This document shows positions 28,051 through 39,063 of a stretch of DNA of 64,000 bases, piece after piece. The stretch comes from Cristatella mucedo (taxonomy: Eukaryota > Bryozoa > Phylactolaemata > Cristatellidae), in NCBI GenBank assembly GCA_009760855.2, contig WPIO01000034.1:1-64000 (forward strand). Direction: 5' to 3'. Positions within the stretch are counted from its first letter, which is position 1. Every line of letters begins with the position of its first letter. The notes beneath the pieces were generated by a model. That model was given only the letters and a program-made list of their open reading frames with translations, made no database searches and was not told where the DNA came from. The position numbers were made by a program, and so were the translations under genes.

Positions 28051-29219
28051 GTGGCTTGTCAGGGATCTCGACGAACGGCTACTTGGTTAAGACTACTATA
28101 GCATTTTAGTTTTTCAGACAGGCTCGCCTGCTGGGTGCTGCAATGACACTATGTTACATCGTTGTGAACTTGCTATGCAAGGTCTTGTGGAGTCCGTTCA
28201 CACTGTGTGCTTTACCTCAGTGTGCTTGAATTCTGCATCACGTCGCCTAGCTCTGTCTACTGAGAGGAGGTGGATGGCACAAGGAGGTCGGCCGAGATTC
28301 ACTCGATTACACTCATCGATGGACTAGTTATCGTTCAGGTAAGTTGAATTCATTGAACTGTAATCACTATTGCCACTGCATTTTTTGGCTGTGTTTGCTT
28401 GACAAGCGATTTCAATAGTGTTTGAACCTTCGTAATCTCGCAATCTTTTTAGAAGCTGAAATGAGTTTCACTGTGGCTTGTCAGGTGTCTCGACGAACGG
28501 CTACTTGATTAAAACAACTATTGAAGTCGAATTTTTTCAACAATCTTGACAGTTGAGTGCTGCCATAACAATATGATAGATCGTTCTGTATTTGCTGTGC
28601 AAGGTCATGCGGAGTCGGTTCACACTGTGTGCAGTATTTCAATGTGCTTGAACTCCGCATCACGTCGCCTAGCTGAGTCAACTGAGAGGAGCTGGATGTT
28701 ACAAGGAGCTCGGCCATGTGTCGCTCGATTACACTCATTGATGGACTCGTTATCGGTCTGGTACGTGGAATTAGTCGAATTCTAATCACTTTTGCTACTG
28801 CAGTCGTAGGCTCTGTTTGCCTCACAAGCGATTTCAAAGTGTTCGAACCTCCATAGTCTCGCCATCGTTTTAGAAGCTGAATCGAGTTTACCAGTGGCTT
28901 GTCAGGTGTGTCGACGAACGGCTTCTTGGTTAAGACTACTAAAACAGTCAAGTTTTTCCAACAGTCTCTCCTGCTGTGTGCTGCAATGACACTATGTTAG
29001 ATCGTTGTGAACTTGCTGAGCATGGTCTTGCGGAGTCCGTTCACACTGTGTGCTCTACCTCAGTGTGCTTAAATTCCGCATCACGTCGCCTAGCTCTGTC
29101 AACTGAGAGGAGGTGGATGGCACTAGGAGGTCGGCCGACATTCACTCGATAACGCTCATCGATGGACTTGTTATCGTTCAAGTAAGCTGAATTTATTGAA
29201 CTGTATTCACTATTGCCAC
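28051..29219. repeat. Edge of the satellite array, most diverged monomers
   Basis: The last monomers carry many private substitutions (for example attaaaacaactattgaagtc near 28,510) and the final copy, starting near 28,907, stops after cactattgccact at 29,219, about 313 bp into the ~422-bp monomer. Nothing satellite-like is visible to the right. Increased divergence toward the margin is the expected outcome of unequal crossover, which homogenises the centre of an array better than its edge. Confidence 0.85.
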
Positions 29220-31079
29220 TATTGTTTAGTGCGTAAGCAATCGTAGGCTCTCAAGTGGCTGGGCTGTTGACATTGACTTTCTTAAGATGACCTTTCAATT
29301 CGATGTACATGCATTGGATGCATCTTTTGGGTCATCCATCTACCGCAAACTGCCACCAGCTGTCGGGTCTCTTTTGGGACAAACAATGGGTCGACAGTGC
29401 AAAGACAAGCTCTCAAGGATTATTAATGCTTCTGCAGGTGTGTGCAAACTGAGACAGAGGGCTAGATAACTCAACACCGGCAAATGTCTGGAATGCATAT
29501 ACAGGGCTCGGCCGCACAGAGTGATGAGGCTCGCTCACTTTGTATTGATGAGAAAGGCTGTCACAACCATTACCCAGGCTAGCGAAAGTCTACTTAGACG
29601 GTGCACAGCAATCCTCTTCTCGATTCAAATAAGAGGGTCCTCCAGCTCTTGCCCACAGCGATGCGACCGTCACCTACTTTGAATAGATACTAGAACACGA
29701 CCCGAAAGCTCAGACGAACGAAGGGTGGTTCATAAAAATGGTACAGAGCCAGGGCAAGGAGCCAAGTCAGAGAGAGCATTGAGTTGAAAGCTTTAATGCA
29801 ACTCTGACACTGGACGTTTTACTGAAAAGAAATTGAAAGACCGGTAAAATTATAATTACCCAAACTGACGCAGCAAGCTGTACCTGTGCATAGGCTTATA
29901 TAGTGAAACCAAGTTGGATTGACGTCGTGGCCGACTTTATGGACGTTATGTTTAAGAAATCTGCCCGAGGAAGCAGTGCATGCATAATTTTTACCCTCAG
30001 GCGACACAGACGAGGTAGAAGCCGGTCTTGGTCTGGGCGCTCACAATTGGTACAGGCATCGAGCTGATTCATTCTAGGGGCGATTCTAAATAACTCCTTT
30101 TTGGTGCGCTGCCAAAGGTTCTGCTACATAAAGTTAAAACTCACTGTGTTTTCATATGCGACTACTGAATAAATTGATATTTGCGTACTTGCGTCCTAGT
30201 ACGTTGGTCATTGGTTCATGTTGTTCGCCAGTACGCATCCCAGGCTCAATTATTTGTAAAAGCATCTACCAAATTCTGCATTGCTTAAATGCGGATTTTA
30301 CTGCTGTCAGGCTCAACTGCGATTGAGGGATTATCTGGTCATGGATAACGTGAAGGAGGCCATGTGATTGAGCTAAATGTCCAAGGACTTTCTAAATAGC
30401 CAAAATCCTCACCATAAGTAAGATTTAAAATTCTATAAAGCTGAATATACATCAATTGTTTTGGAAAGCTTTCATTTCATTTATAATGACTTTATACATC
30501 CGGATGACATGACTATATACATACTATACATCAGGAATTACAATTCCGTGACATTTACTTATGCATGTAAAAAAGACTTAGTTTCTAGCCATTGTCAGAT
30601 AAAGCGAAGCATTGTTTAGATTTTTAGTTAGATGTGTTTTGAAAAGAGAAGATCATCGCCGAGCGAATGTATGCTGCTGTAGGCAGTCTTATTCATACTG
30701 GTATTATTTAAAGTGGTGATGAAGGCAGACACACATTAACTTTGTACGAGCCAAGGCCCGGATGAGATTATAAAATGCTTCAATTAACTTTCGAACATTG
30801 TCTTGTGAATCCCGGAGTCTATGAGGACGATATTTGCTTTCATTTAATGAAATTCTGTCAATTAGAATCAATTAAGAATCCGATTTGCTAATCCGATTGT
30901 GCCTGCAACGCTAGAGCCTCTGTCGCTGTAAATACAAGGATGCTATTTATTTATTTGACCCCCAACCTAGCAAGCATCGCCCTAGCTTGAGATTAGCCTA
31001 AATGCCTAAATGTTTGTCGTGCCAATACATTAGTCTCACCGACTCTGTGCGGTGCATCTCGTTTCTTTGACGGCGTCCC

Positions 31080-31228
31080 ATCATTAAGGTGGGGCTGTCG
31101 CTTTTCACTACTTCTGGACCGACGTCATGGGTTCTAATCCTGCAATGATCCTGTATTGCCGCTGCAAGCGGTATTGATAGACAACCAGCTCTTCTGTCAC
31201 TAAGCAAAAGAGGCTATTAAATAGGCTA
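31080..31228 (+). mobile_element. tRNA-derived SINE, diverged copy
   Basis: This copy matches, with many substitutions, the SINE inserted in the viral element at 37,854-38,042. Shared landmarks in order are ggtcatgggttc-type sequence (here cgtcatgggttctaatcc, resembling a Pol III B box), a block around gcaagcggt.ttgatag, cttctgtc.cta and a gaggctattaaa-like tail. The B box (ideal GGTTCGAATCC) is decayed here. The family was recognised by comparing copies within this window only; the source tRNA is unknown. Confidence 0.6.
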
Positions 31229-33095
31229 GTATGTTTTCGAATATTAGAATATTTCTGGAAGTGCTTGTAATCTCATAATCGTATGGAGTACATTTGGCAT
31301 TGCCTTGAGCAAGCGTTAGTGTGATACGTAAAGCACCAATGTCCGACGAGGTATAGTTCTGTGCTTCCAGTGAAAGACAGTCATATTTATTATTCTAGGT
31401 CGATTACACTTTTTGCTGCCGCCAGGCGATGTTTTACAGTGTGTGGAAGTACATGTACTGGCGGGGATAACCGCGTGTTTGGTGCCATCACAGTTACTTT
31501 AGCACGGTCAGCTGTGGTTCCATTTACATGCAATTTCTAAACTTTGTTTTAAGTTTAAGTACCTGCCAAAGTGCATGCGTCGATTGCCTCGGCAGATAAG
31601 ATGCCATGGTTGGCTAATTTCAAACGGACAGAAAAAATTGTCACCGGCGATTAGAAACCAATTATGATAAGGGAAAGGCCACCTTGCATGGTCAGCAGGT
31701 TTGATGTAATCACATTCTGCTGCCTCTTTACATTGTGTCTCTTTTAAAGGGCTGACTAGTATCGCAGTTTGAGCAAGGATTCGGTAACTTTAGAAGGCAG
31801 CTCTAGAGGCTTTCAGATTTGGATTTGTAAGATGTTTGGAGTCCTAAATCCCAAGTACTAAAGTAGCGGTATCCACTCCATACTCACATCCCTCAATTAT
31901 AGCCAAACATGACTCATATCTCTAATTAGTGCCCATCTCAATTTTCACATTCAAAGAGGCTAATAAATGAGATCATCCTGAAATTGATCACCCTGTCAAC
32001 GATGAATATCAGCCCTTTGACCATATTCACACTGTCCTACTCATGCGATGCATAGACTGATTTCTGCATCGCCTAGTAATCCCGTATGTGACTTTTTCTG
32101 ACTGCTGTACTTGGGAGCATATGGCAGAATTAAAGGTCAATAAAACGAAAGGAACGAATTCCCTTTTGTAATTGCACGAGACACTGATGATATATAAGGC
32201 TCGCTTCTGTTATAGCTGGAGAGAAGTAGATAAACGTCAGCTCTTATTACAATTACCATGTCAGATAGACCGTCTGAGACATGCTCATTATACTTCTGTA
32301 GCAAACGCACCTTTGCTTAAGACTTTTGAAGCTCCACTACGACAGCGCCCTCGACTAAATGGCATTGTTTGTATACCCTTTCTGAACCAAAGCTGGACTT
32401 ATCTTTGGGCACAATTACCTGGCATCGATCAGAGAGAGCAGATTCAAAAATACCGGCATTGAACTGACCAAAGAGTGTCAACAACCAGCTTCATTTCTTT
32501 AAATGGACAAGAAAAGCAGAAAACGACGAGCACAAATTAAATCATCTCCTGAATGACTACGGCTCTTGTTATACAGGAACAAGAAGAATTATGGTCAAGC
32601 GTCATCAGGGATTAGCATGGAGCCTGAAGTGCGGCTGCAAACTCGTGCAAACTGCACACATCCCATTTGGCCCTGCAGTTTTTCTTGTTGTTTGACGGTC
32701 CAGACATTTATTTAAGCCATAAGTCTACTTTTGGACGTGCATGACAAGAGATACCTATTGTGCATTTTAATCACAATTTAATCCAAAATCAAACTGAACA
32801 CCATATATTCAGTAAGTTTGCGCGTCTAGATGCCTCAAAAAGAATGCATAACTGCAAACTATAATAAAAACCACTGATCACGATAAAATAGCTCAAGACT
32901 CCGTAAATAGGCTCATCGTCACTTATTATCCAACTGATTGAAATGACCGGCAACGAATGCAGCTCTCAAAAATTGCAGATCGCGAATCGAGTTTTGGGTT
33001 CATGAGCACGTCCAACTTAATCGCACGTCATCCGAATGCGTACCGAAAGCCGCATAGGCTGTGAGTGGGCTATAGAAAACTCTCCTGCGTTAACA

Positions 33096-33332
33096 CCCAC
33101 ATGGTCTTTATGACTTAGTGGAGTTACTGACGGAGAAACATCCGAATGTCGGTTGACTAGCAGTTTTCACGCATCCCACATGGTCTTTATGACTTTGTGG
33201 AGTTACTGACGGAGAAACATCCGAATGTCGGTTAACTAGCAGTTTTCACGCATCCCACATGGTCTTTATGACTTTGTGGAGTTACTGACGGAGAAACATC
33301 CGAATGTCGGTTAATTAGCAGTTTTCACGCAT
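33096..33332. repeat. Three tandem copies of a 79-bp unit
   Basis: Units begin with cccacatggtctttatgact at 33,096, 33,175 and 33,254 and end with agcagttttcacgcat. Copies 2 and 3 share gactttgtgg where copy 1 has gacttagtgg, and copy 3 alone has gttaattagc, so copies 2 and 3 are the most recent pair. No coding function is evident. Confidence 0.95.
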
Positions 33333-34778
33333 ATTTTGTGTTATATTTTCCTAAAATATCCAAGTTGGGAACCTATCTATTGTGGTGGAACTAAAGGATT
33401 TCGGCGGATTGCCGTACAGGCGTGTGGCATCAAAGTTCATTTGCATAAGGGCGCGCGTGGGCTCAGTGAAATGAAATTTAGTGGATAGATAAATTCGAAC
33501 TTGTACTACAATATCAGTTCACATTTTCAGCTCGGCAACGCTTTCGTCTGGTCGTTGCTAGCCTAATTAGAGTGGATTGTGGTGGATTGAGGTAGAGCGT
33601 CGAACCCCTTAGAAGCTATGCTCCGAAATTCCATAACAACAGGAGTACACCGGGATGGTATGCTGAGCTGCGATGGCGACTTGAAAACCACGAATTCGAA
33701 CCGAACTCACGGCGAAGCTCATCTGAGCGCGTGCAGCCAAAAGCTCAGTGCTGATTGAGCTTCCGACCAAAGACTGCAAGATTATTCACGTCGTCGCAGA
33801 GAGTTCGAAATTTCAGGAGCTACGACTTTTTGTAATTTTTCGAAAATATTGTGGGAAACCGTTGGCTAAGCTGCCGAGTCGCTTCCAGCTACGCCCAGCA
33901 CAAAGGAGCCAGCATAGAGGACCTACCTTAGCATGCCACTACCTAGGCTAAGGACAAAACAGGACGTGGTGCCACAAAGTTCCTCCTGGGTACCACTTTA
34001 AATTCAATTGTTTACCTGACCATTACGTCAAGCCTTGCAAGATTGAATATTTAGTGCATGCTGCACACCTGTAGATACCAGCTAAGGCTCTTACGTCAAA
34101 AATTAAGTCCAAGACCCAAAGAATGCTCTCTATTAAATAGAGGTTCACTTGTTTACATTTTTAAGGGATTCCCTAACGAAGAAACACGTAAGTCACGGTG
34201 AAAGATCCGGTTAAGTGCAAATCCTTTGCTACAGCTTGTTGCCCTAACGCAATTCTTTCTTCGGCCGAATTATCATTTCGTTTTAGCGTCAAATGCATTG
34301 GCCGCTTAGTCAATGCGGAGCCTAGTTCTCTCACATACAGAAACCAGATCGGCCAATTCGCTTCTGCAAAACCTCTGTACTGTCCGCGGTGCTATGCAAA
34401 TAAATTAATATTATTATTACAAGGGAGTGCCAAAAATTAATCACCAAGCTTGCTCTCGTGATCCGATGAGTAAAGCATTAGCACTGAAGCCTTGCAAATT
34501 TGATGCGTAGAAATGGTAGGTTGATGGAGTAATTATGACCACTTCTGTCTGCCGTTTGGATAGGTTCTGTGAGTAATTCATTCAGCCGGGCTCCGCTGAA
34601 TGTTGTAAGGACAGTATGCTCCCGTGACATTTTCCATTTTTCAAACTACTTATGCTCACTATCGTTCGCATTTATAGTTTTCAAAGGGAAAATATCCTGG
34701 GATGGATCTTTCCCTCCAACAGTAAAACTTGTGTCTTATATTTTTTCAATTAAACAATTTTCTTTTCTTAGAATAAAG

Positions 34779-35882
34779 ATGTCTGAAACAGGTGAATATT
34801 CTCGTAGCGATGGTGAAACATGTATTCAATATGCGAAAACAATAACAGCATTATATAAAATAAAGATTGGAAGTAAACCATCTTTTAATAAACTATATAT
34901 CTTTTAATAAACTATATCTTTTAATAAACTATTCATCACGAGTAGTTCATTATCCTGTTTCTGATGTTGATATAAATACACTAATAGCAAAGATTAGTGA
35001 TTTACCTCTATGAAATAAGGATATTTTTTCCGTTGACTATGGTGAAGATACTATTATCCATGAGTTAAAAACTGGTTGTGTTGCTTATAAAGGTATGGAA
35101 ACATGATTTACAACTTCATTAGATTATATGATGAAAATAATGGAATTATATATTCAAAAGTACAAATTCCTTTGCTTTGGTTTTACTTTAGAACATTGGA
35201 AGAGAACTTTTGGTGAAATAAATTTTGCTTATACTCCTAATAAGATACTGAAGAAACAACAGTATTTCTATTCATTAATAAGAGGTCAATTTGATACTTT
35301 AAATAAATATCTTCCTAAAGATAATATTCTTGTTAGTTGTAGGATAAAGTTTTACACAAGTAAATATCATTGCTCTAAGATATATGATAGGAGATCAAAA
35401 TATATTCTTGAAGAGGTTGATTATTAATATAGGGCAATGTAAAACCTTCGAAGTAAATACGCAAATGATAAATATAACAAACTACTTTTAGACAATGATA
35501 GAATTAAAGGCTGCTTAACTAAATTAATAAGAGTTAAATACTGTTTTTAATTCATAAATATTCTAAATTATCAAGAGTTAAATACTGTTTTCAATTCATA
35601 AGTATTCTATTATCTCTTGCAATTACACTAACCAGTACTTACATTCCAAAACATGAGGATCTTTCTCATGTAGTAACTGTTTTGTGAAGTTTAGCAACAA
35701 TGATAATCTCAATAGATAGTACAATATCACAAATTGATAGAAGGAAAAGATCTACTCTTCAAGTAAATCATAACTTAGTTTCAAAGATTGTTGATGCTTT
35801 AGATGATGATAAAATAACTAAAGAAGAATTCAATGAAGTATTAATTGATCCATTAGAAAATACAAGTGATACTAAGGCTTAA
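34779..35882 (+). pseudogene. Unrecognised viral protein, broken
   Basis: The start is ATGTCTGAAACAGG at 34,779. The reading continues in pieces to the stop at 35,880-35,882: the main open segments are 35,128-35,427 and 35,700-35,882. Breaks include TAA codons near 34,905, TGA at about 35,029 and 35,103, TAA at 35,425 and 35,440, and a 44-bp tandem duplication at 35,531-35,618 that shifts the frame. A three-fold cttttaataaacta repeat sits at 34,878-34,932. The last segment is charged (KITKEEFNEVL). I recognise no family. It is the leftmost gene and converges with the integrase, whose end lies only ~80 bp away. Confidence 0.6.
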
Positions 35883-35959
35883 AAACTTGTAACTCCTCTC
35901 TAACAAAACTTCTCTTGAATCATTTACTCAATATCTAACCGCCTGTTCTTGCAATACCA

Positions 35960-36797
35960 TTATTTAACAATAGTATGTTTAGTTAAACTCCATATCGAAT
36001 CTGTGGCTCTTCTTCTCTGTTCATCTTCTCCTTCACCTGGTTCTAATAAATATATAACAGTTGTTTCAAGTTCTAATAACTGTTTCAGTTCTTCTACTTT
36101 TCTATAATATTTTAGTTTCTTTAATTTTACTTTTTTATTGCTTTAACAGGCTTTTTGCCAGTTGCTTTTGTAGTACTATTATTTAGATAACCAATAATCT
36201 TTGGTAAATTATAAATCCACTCTCTGTTTCTAGTATATTCTCCTTAGATAACCAATAATCGATGGTCAATTATAAATCCACTCTTTGTTTCTAGTATATT
36301 CTCCTTTATTGATACTTTCTATTTCTTTTTCATACTGTGCAATAAATGCTCTCTCAGCTACTGTTCTATTCATTATTTCAACTAATGCACCACTCTTTTT
36401 GCTATTACCTTCAATAATTTGTGTTTCATGTTTTTTCATTTCTTTGCAAACTTTCTTTTAAACTCAGATCCTGGATCTACTGTTATTTTCTTTGGCCATT
36501 TCAAAGGACTTTTATTGTAAATATCTATTATTGCTTTTGTTACTTCTGTAGAAGACTTAGTTTTAAGAGGTCTTGAATCTTTATATCTACTAGCAACATC
36601 AATAACGCTCAGTGCATATTTATATCCAGAATCATTAGGCATGCATAAAATGTCTGCTTGATGATTTTCATTAGGCTTAACAATATTAAAGAAACCTTGT
36701 GGATTATTCTTAGGTCTTGGCTTGAATACTTGACTTATATCTGAGTCAAGATTGAATTTACCTTCTTTTTTCTTTCATTTGGAGTTAAAAATGACAT
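35960..36797 (-). pseudogene. Polinton-type integrase (retroviral rve fold), broken
   Basis: The DDE-type integrase would insert the element into host DNA. The core fold is visible: QADIL carries the first catalytic Asp, VDPGSEF the second, and GALVEIMNRT the catalytic Glu. The C-terminal part has the EPGEG...RRRATDSIWSL pattern seen in the chromo-like tail of metazoan Polinton integrases. Length, about 279 codons, fits a family member without an obvious N-terminal zinc-binding domain. The start at 36,797 follows CTATAGAATG. Breaks: a frameshift at an A-run near 36,765, another near 36,440, a ~61-bp tandem duplication at ~36,185-36,306 in which one copy has TTA and the other a TGA stop, and a frameshift near 36,130. 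It is divergent from the gene at 36,808, only 10 bp away. Confidence 0.85.
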
Positions 36798-36807
36798 TCT
36801 ATAGAGA
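36798..36807. promoter_or_regulatory. Shared bidirectional start motif, tCTATAGaga
   Basis: The 10 bases between the integrase ATG (minus) and the ATG at 36,808 (plus) contain the palindrome CTATAG, so each gene reads TATAG-like sequence a few bases before its own ATG. The same kind of motif precedes most genes of the element. Confidence 0.5.
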
Positions 36808-37065
36808 ATGGACATATTTCTTAAAACTTGTTTAAATACATTTAGTGAAACTGATTATCTTGAAGGAAATCATCCGTATTGTCATATGAAAAAGAAAAGA
36901 CCAAAAAGAAAATATGAAATACGTTGCGATATCTGTGATAAAGATATGCAAGAAACAAAACTTGATTCTAGTCTTATCCGTAATGATACAATTATAATTT
37001 TTTCATACTGTAACATAAATACTAACTCCTTTAAAAAGAGAGACCAACAAAGTTATATTCATTAG
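36808..37065 (+). CDS. Small Cys/His-containing protein, possible zinc finger
   Basis: An 85-codon frame starting MDIFLKTCLN right after the CTATAGAGA motif. It has a basic stretch (KKKRPKRKYE) followed by a CDICDKDM pair and an upstream PYCHM, which together could bind zinc. A cysteine-rich continuation (CCSTSLHHC) is readable in another frame at 37,090-37,130, so the gene may extend past a stop and frameshift toward ~37,200, where it would overlap the end of the fibre gene on minus. No family assigned. Confidence 0.5.
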   Translation: MDIFLKTCLNTFSETDYLEGNHPYCHMKKKRPKRKYEIRCDICDKDMQETKLDSSLIRNDTIIIFSYCNINTNSFKKRDQQSYIH

Positions 37066-37160
37066 TTAAGAAGCACTTAAAAAACCTTGTTGCTCTACTT
37101 CCTTACATCATTGTTTAGATCATGAAGCTATTTTTGCTATTTCAAAACTATTCCCTCTTG

Positions 37161-38387
37161 TTAAAGGTAAACGTAAAGCAACAAAGTTAAAAGAGGAAAT
37201 AGTTTTAATATTGTACTTATACTTTTCAGGAGGGTACATAACTGACCAAGGTTTATTACTCTTAGTTTTCCAGTTGTATCAATGAAGTAATACTCTGTTG
37301 GAAGTCTTGTAAAATATGCATAGTACTGTAAGTCCACACCTGTTGGAGAAGTATTTATTGCTCTTACATCTCCTGATACAGCAGTTGTATCAGTATTAGG
37401 TTTTATAAATATACGATTAGATGCTCCAACAACGATAACATTTATTATCATTATAGGTGGAGCTGTTTTAATTGTCCATGAATGAGGTGTTTATAGATTT
37501 AGTATTGAGTTCTTTGCATTTATATCCATTGATAGAGCTAGTACTGTTATTTTTTTAACTGCTTTATCTACATAAGATTTAGTTGCAACGTCAGAAGCAT
37601 TAACAGGCTCTGCAACATTAATTATTGAATATCCACCCATATCAATATTTGTTGTTGAAGGAAATGTTTTAAGTAAAACGTCCCTCTTCATTCCACCATA
37701 CGTAACACAATAATCATCATTTAGTACTACTGGTTTGTTATTACCTAAATTCTAATAATTAGATGTTATAGCATAGCTATTCATAATTAAGTCTCCACTC
37801 ATTGTATCACCAGTTCTTTTAACATAATTACTTACCTGACTAATATTGACAGCATAAATAAATAAATATTAGCTGATTAAACAGCCCCCTTTTTGTATAG
37901 CGACAGAAGGGCCTTTACGGCTATCACCACCGCTTGCAGTGCGCCATAAAGAATCGCCCACTGCAGGAATCGAACCCATGACCTCGGGACTGAGGTCGTG
38001 AAAGCAACCGCCTTACCTAGTGTGCCTCCAGGGCTCACCAAAATCAGTTGGATTAACACCTGCTCCAAGATTAGTAATTGTTTTGCCAGCAAGATTAGGT
38101 GTTGTCCCTGAATTAGGAATGAAATTAGTATCCACATAGGATTTGTTTACTGTATCAGAGTCATTAAGTGGATCGGAGAAGTTTACAACTCTGTTTCCAT
38201 TTGATTTCAAATCTGAAAGTATAATACCATTAACTTTTGATACATATTTACTTCTATTTAATATTTCTCTGACTACTGGAACAATCCTTGAAAATCGTCC
38301 ATAATCTTCCTCAACTACTTGTATCTCAACTTTTTTTGTAATATTGTACATCATAACCAAAACTTTTTCAATTTGAGAATCTACCAT
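37161..38387 (-). pseudogene. Fibre-like protein 1, interrupted by a SINE
   Basis: The protein consists of repeats resembling the trimeric N-terminal or shaft repeats of phage tail fibres: GNRVVNFSDPLNDSDTVNKS, TITNLGAGVNPTD and INVAEPVNASDVATKSYVD, that is [N.i.Nl..P.n..Da..K.YvD]. The likely role is virion surface attachment (inference). One reading frame runs from ATGGTAGATTC at 38,387 to 37,161, and the 189-bp SINE (37,854-38,042) falls between NPTD and AVNIS without altering that frame, although it brings stops. Further stops are a TAG near 37,754 and a TAA at 37,491. The extreme C-terminus is uncertain, since a different frame looks more protein-like below ~37,270. Confidence 0.8.
37854..38042 (-). 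mobile_element. tRNA-derived SINE inserted in a fibre gene
   Basis: On the minus strand the insert reads from tttggtgagccctggagg through a good Pol III B box (gggttcgattcctgc at ~37,965-37,980) and a gcaagcggtggtgatagcc block to a (TTTA)n-like tail ending at 37,854. Its base composition is unlike the AT-rich gene around it. It interrupts a fibre-repeat motif, so the insertion point is known closely. I see no convincing target-site duplication. The copies at 31,080, 60,395 and possibly 60,795 belong to the same family. Confidence 0.85.
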
Positions 38388-38419
38388 AATCACTTAATAT
38401 ATCAAATTCAAAATCATAA

Positions 38420-39031
38420 TCACTTTTCATCTTTAAATAAATATATAAGCAATGGTTCTCTTATCGGCATATCAAAAACATAACTTGTAGGTATTCTCAC
38501 TGATCCAGCTGCAACATAATCTTTAGGTGCTTCTTTATAATTCTAACCTTCAACGAAGATTTCAAATTCACTATAAAAACATCTGCTTAGTTTCAATACA
38601 TGTAATCCAAGTAGACATTGAGCTAGGTATTGTTTTGGTACAAATTCTTCAAATATACTACGACTCCATAAAAATTTTATCTCAATTAACGTGTCTTCAT
38701 CTATGACTCCATCAGGTGAATAACGATAAACACCATCGCTAGTAAAACATTCATTTGAATTTTTTGTCTTTATATCTAGTTTCATCTCTAAATATTTAGC
38801 AGCTATTGGCTCAAACACTTTACCAAATAACATTTGCGGAAATCTAATCGGCTTAGAATTAGAAATATATTTTTTTAGTTTTCTATTAGCAATTATTTCT
38901 TTATCACAACCAATTTGTGAACCGAAAACCATATCATTTCCTAAAACAGAATAGACCTCTGATCCAGCAATATTTAAACTCATAGCCCTTTTCCACTCAT
39001 CAGACCCTTGAATAAAACTAGTTTTTTGCAT
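38420..39031 (-). pseudogene. YqaJ / lambda-exonuclease-type nuclease
   Basis: The family degrades one strand of duplex DNA from an end to feed single-strand annealing recombination. The first 163 codons are open: QGSDEWKRA near the N-terminus, AGSEVYSVLG, LFGKVFEPIAAKYLE, then the catalytic SPDGVID...LIEIKF (D...E-x-K) and KQYLAQCLLGLHV. This order matches the YqaJ viral recombinase domain. A TAG at 38,543-38,545 interrupts it, and the same frame continues for ~40 codons to 38,420. The catalytic residues are intact. It lies between a fibre gene and the major capsid gene; a partner annealing protein is not obvious. Confidence 0.82.
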
Positions 39032-39063
39032 TATATTTAGTCATTATAATTTTATTAAAAATC

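Larger units (their letters stand above)
1..29219. repeat. Satellite array, 844-bp dimeric higher-order repeat
   Basis: The whole stretch is head-to-tail copies of a ~422-bp monomer in two related versions, A (for example 171-592) and B (for example 593-1014), which alternate strictly so that the unit repeats every ~844 bp (about 34.6 dimers, ~69 monomers). A and B clearly share ancestry: both open with gtctcgac.aacggct.cttgg and share blocks around gttagatcg, caaggtcttgcggagtc, gtcaactgagaggag and gttcgaac. Dimer length shifts by a few bases (843-852), mainly from T-run length after gtcgag and from 2-3 bp insertions. The array runs off the left edge of the window. Short open frames recur in every unit because the repeat is homogenised; I do not treat them as genes. 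This organisation is typical of heterochromatic or centromeric satellite in animals; that location is an inference. Confidence 0.97.
29220..34735. other. Host intergenic DNA without a convincing gene
   Basis: I see no recognisable protein in either strand; the open frames are short (60-112 codons) and lack family features. The stretch holds a SINE copy (31,080-31,228) and a three-copy 79-bp repeat (33,096-33,332). A B-box-like string in reverse orientation near 33,690-33,705 could mark another old SINE, but I cannot support it further. Base composition is clearly less AT-rich than the element that starts near 34,735. Confidence 0.6.

Noticed and set aside
276-28951. Recurrent 60-100-codon open frames on both strands of the satellite, including an ~80-codon minus-strand frame in nearly every B monomer
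   Set aside because: They recur because the repeat is homogenised; the minus-strand frame starts at TTG, not ATG, the frames overlap one another, and no protein family features are visible.
1-29219. GTTCGAAC in each satellite monomer as a Pol III B box, making the satellite tRNA- or SINE-derived
   Set aside because: Only the B-box core matches; no A box at a suitable distance and no tRNA-like fold could be found.
1-29219. CRISPR-like array
   Set aside because: Unit length (~422 bp) and absence of unique spacers are those of a eukaryotic satellite.
29287-29469. 60-codon plus-strand frame just outside the satellite
   Set aside because: No family resemblance, no supporting neighbours, length compatible with chance.
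33600-33720. Possible second SINE family on minus strand with a B-box-like ggttcgaattc
   Set aside because: Only the box-like string is present; no second copy in the window to confirm a family.
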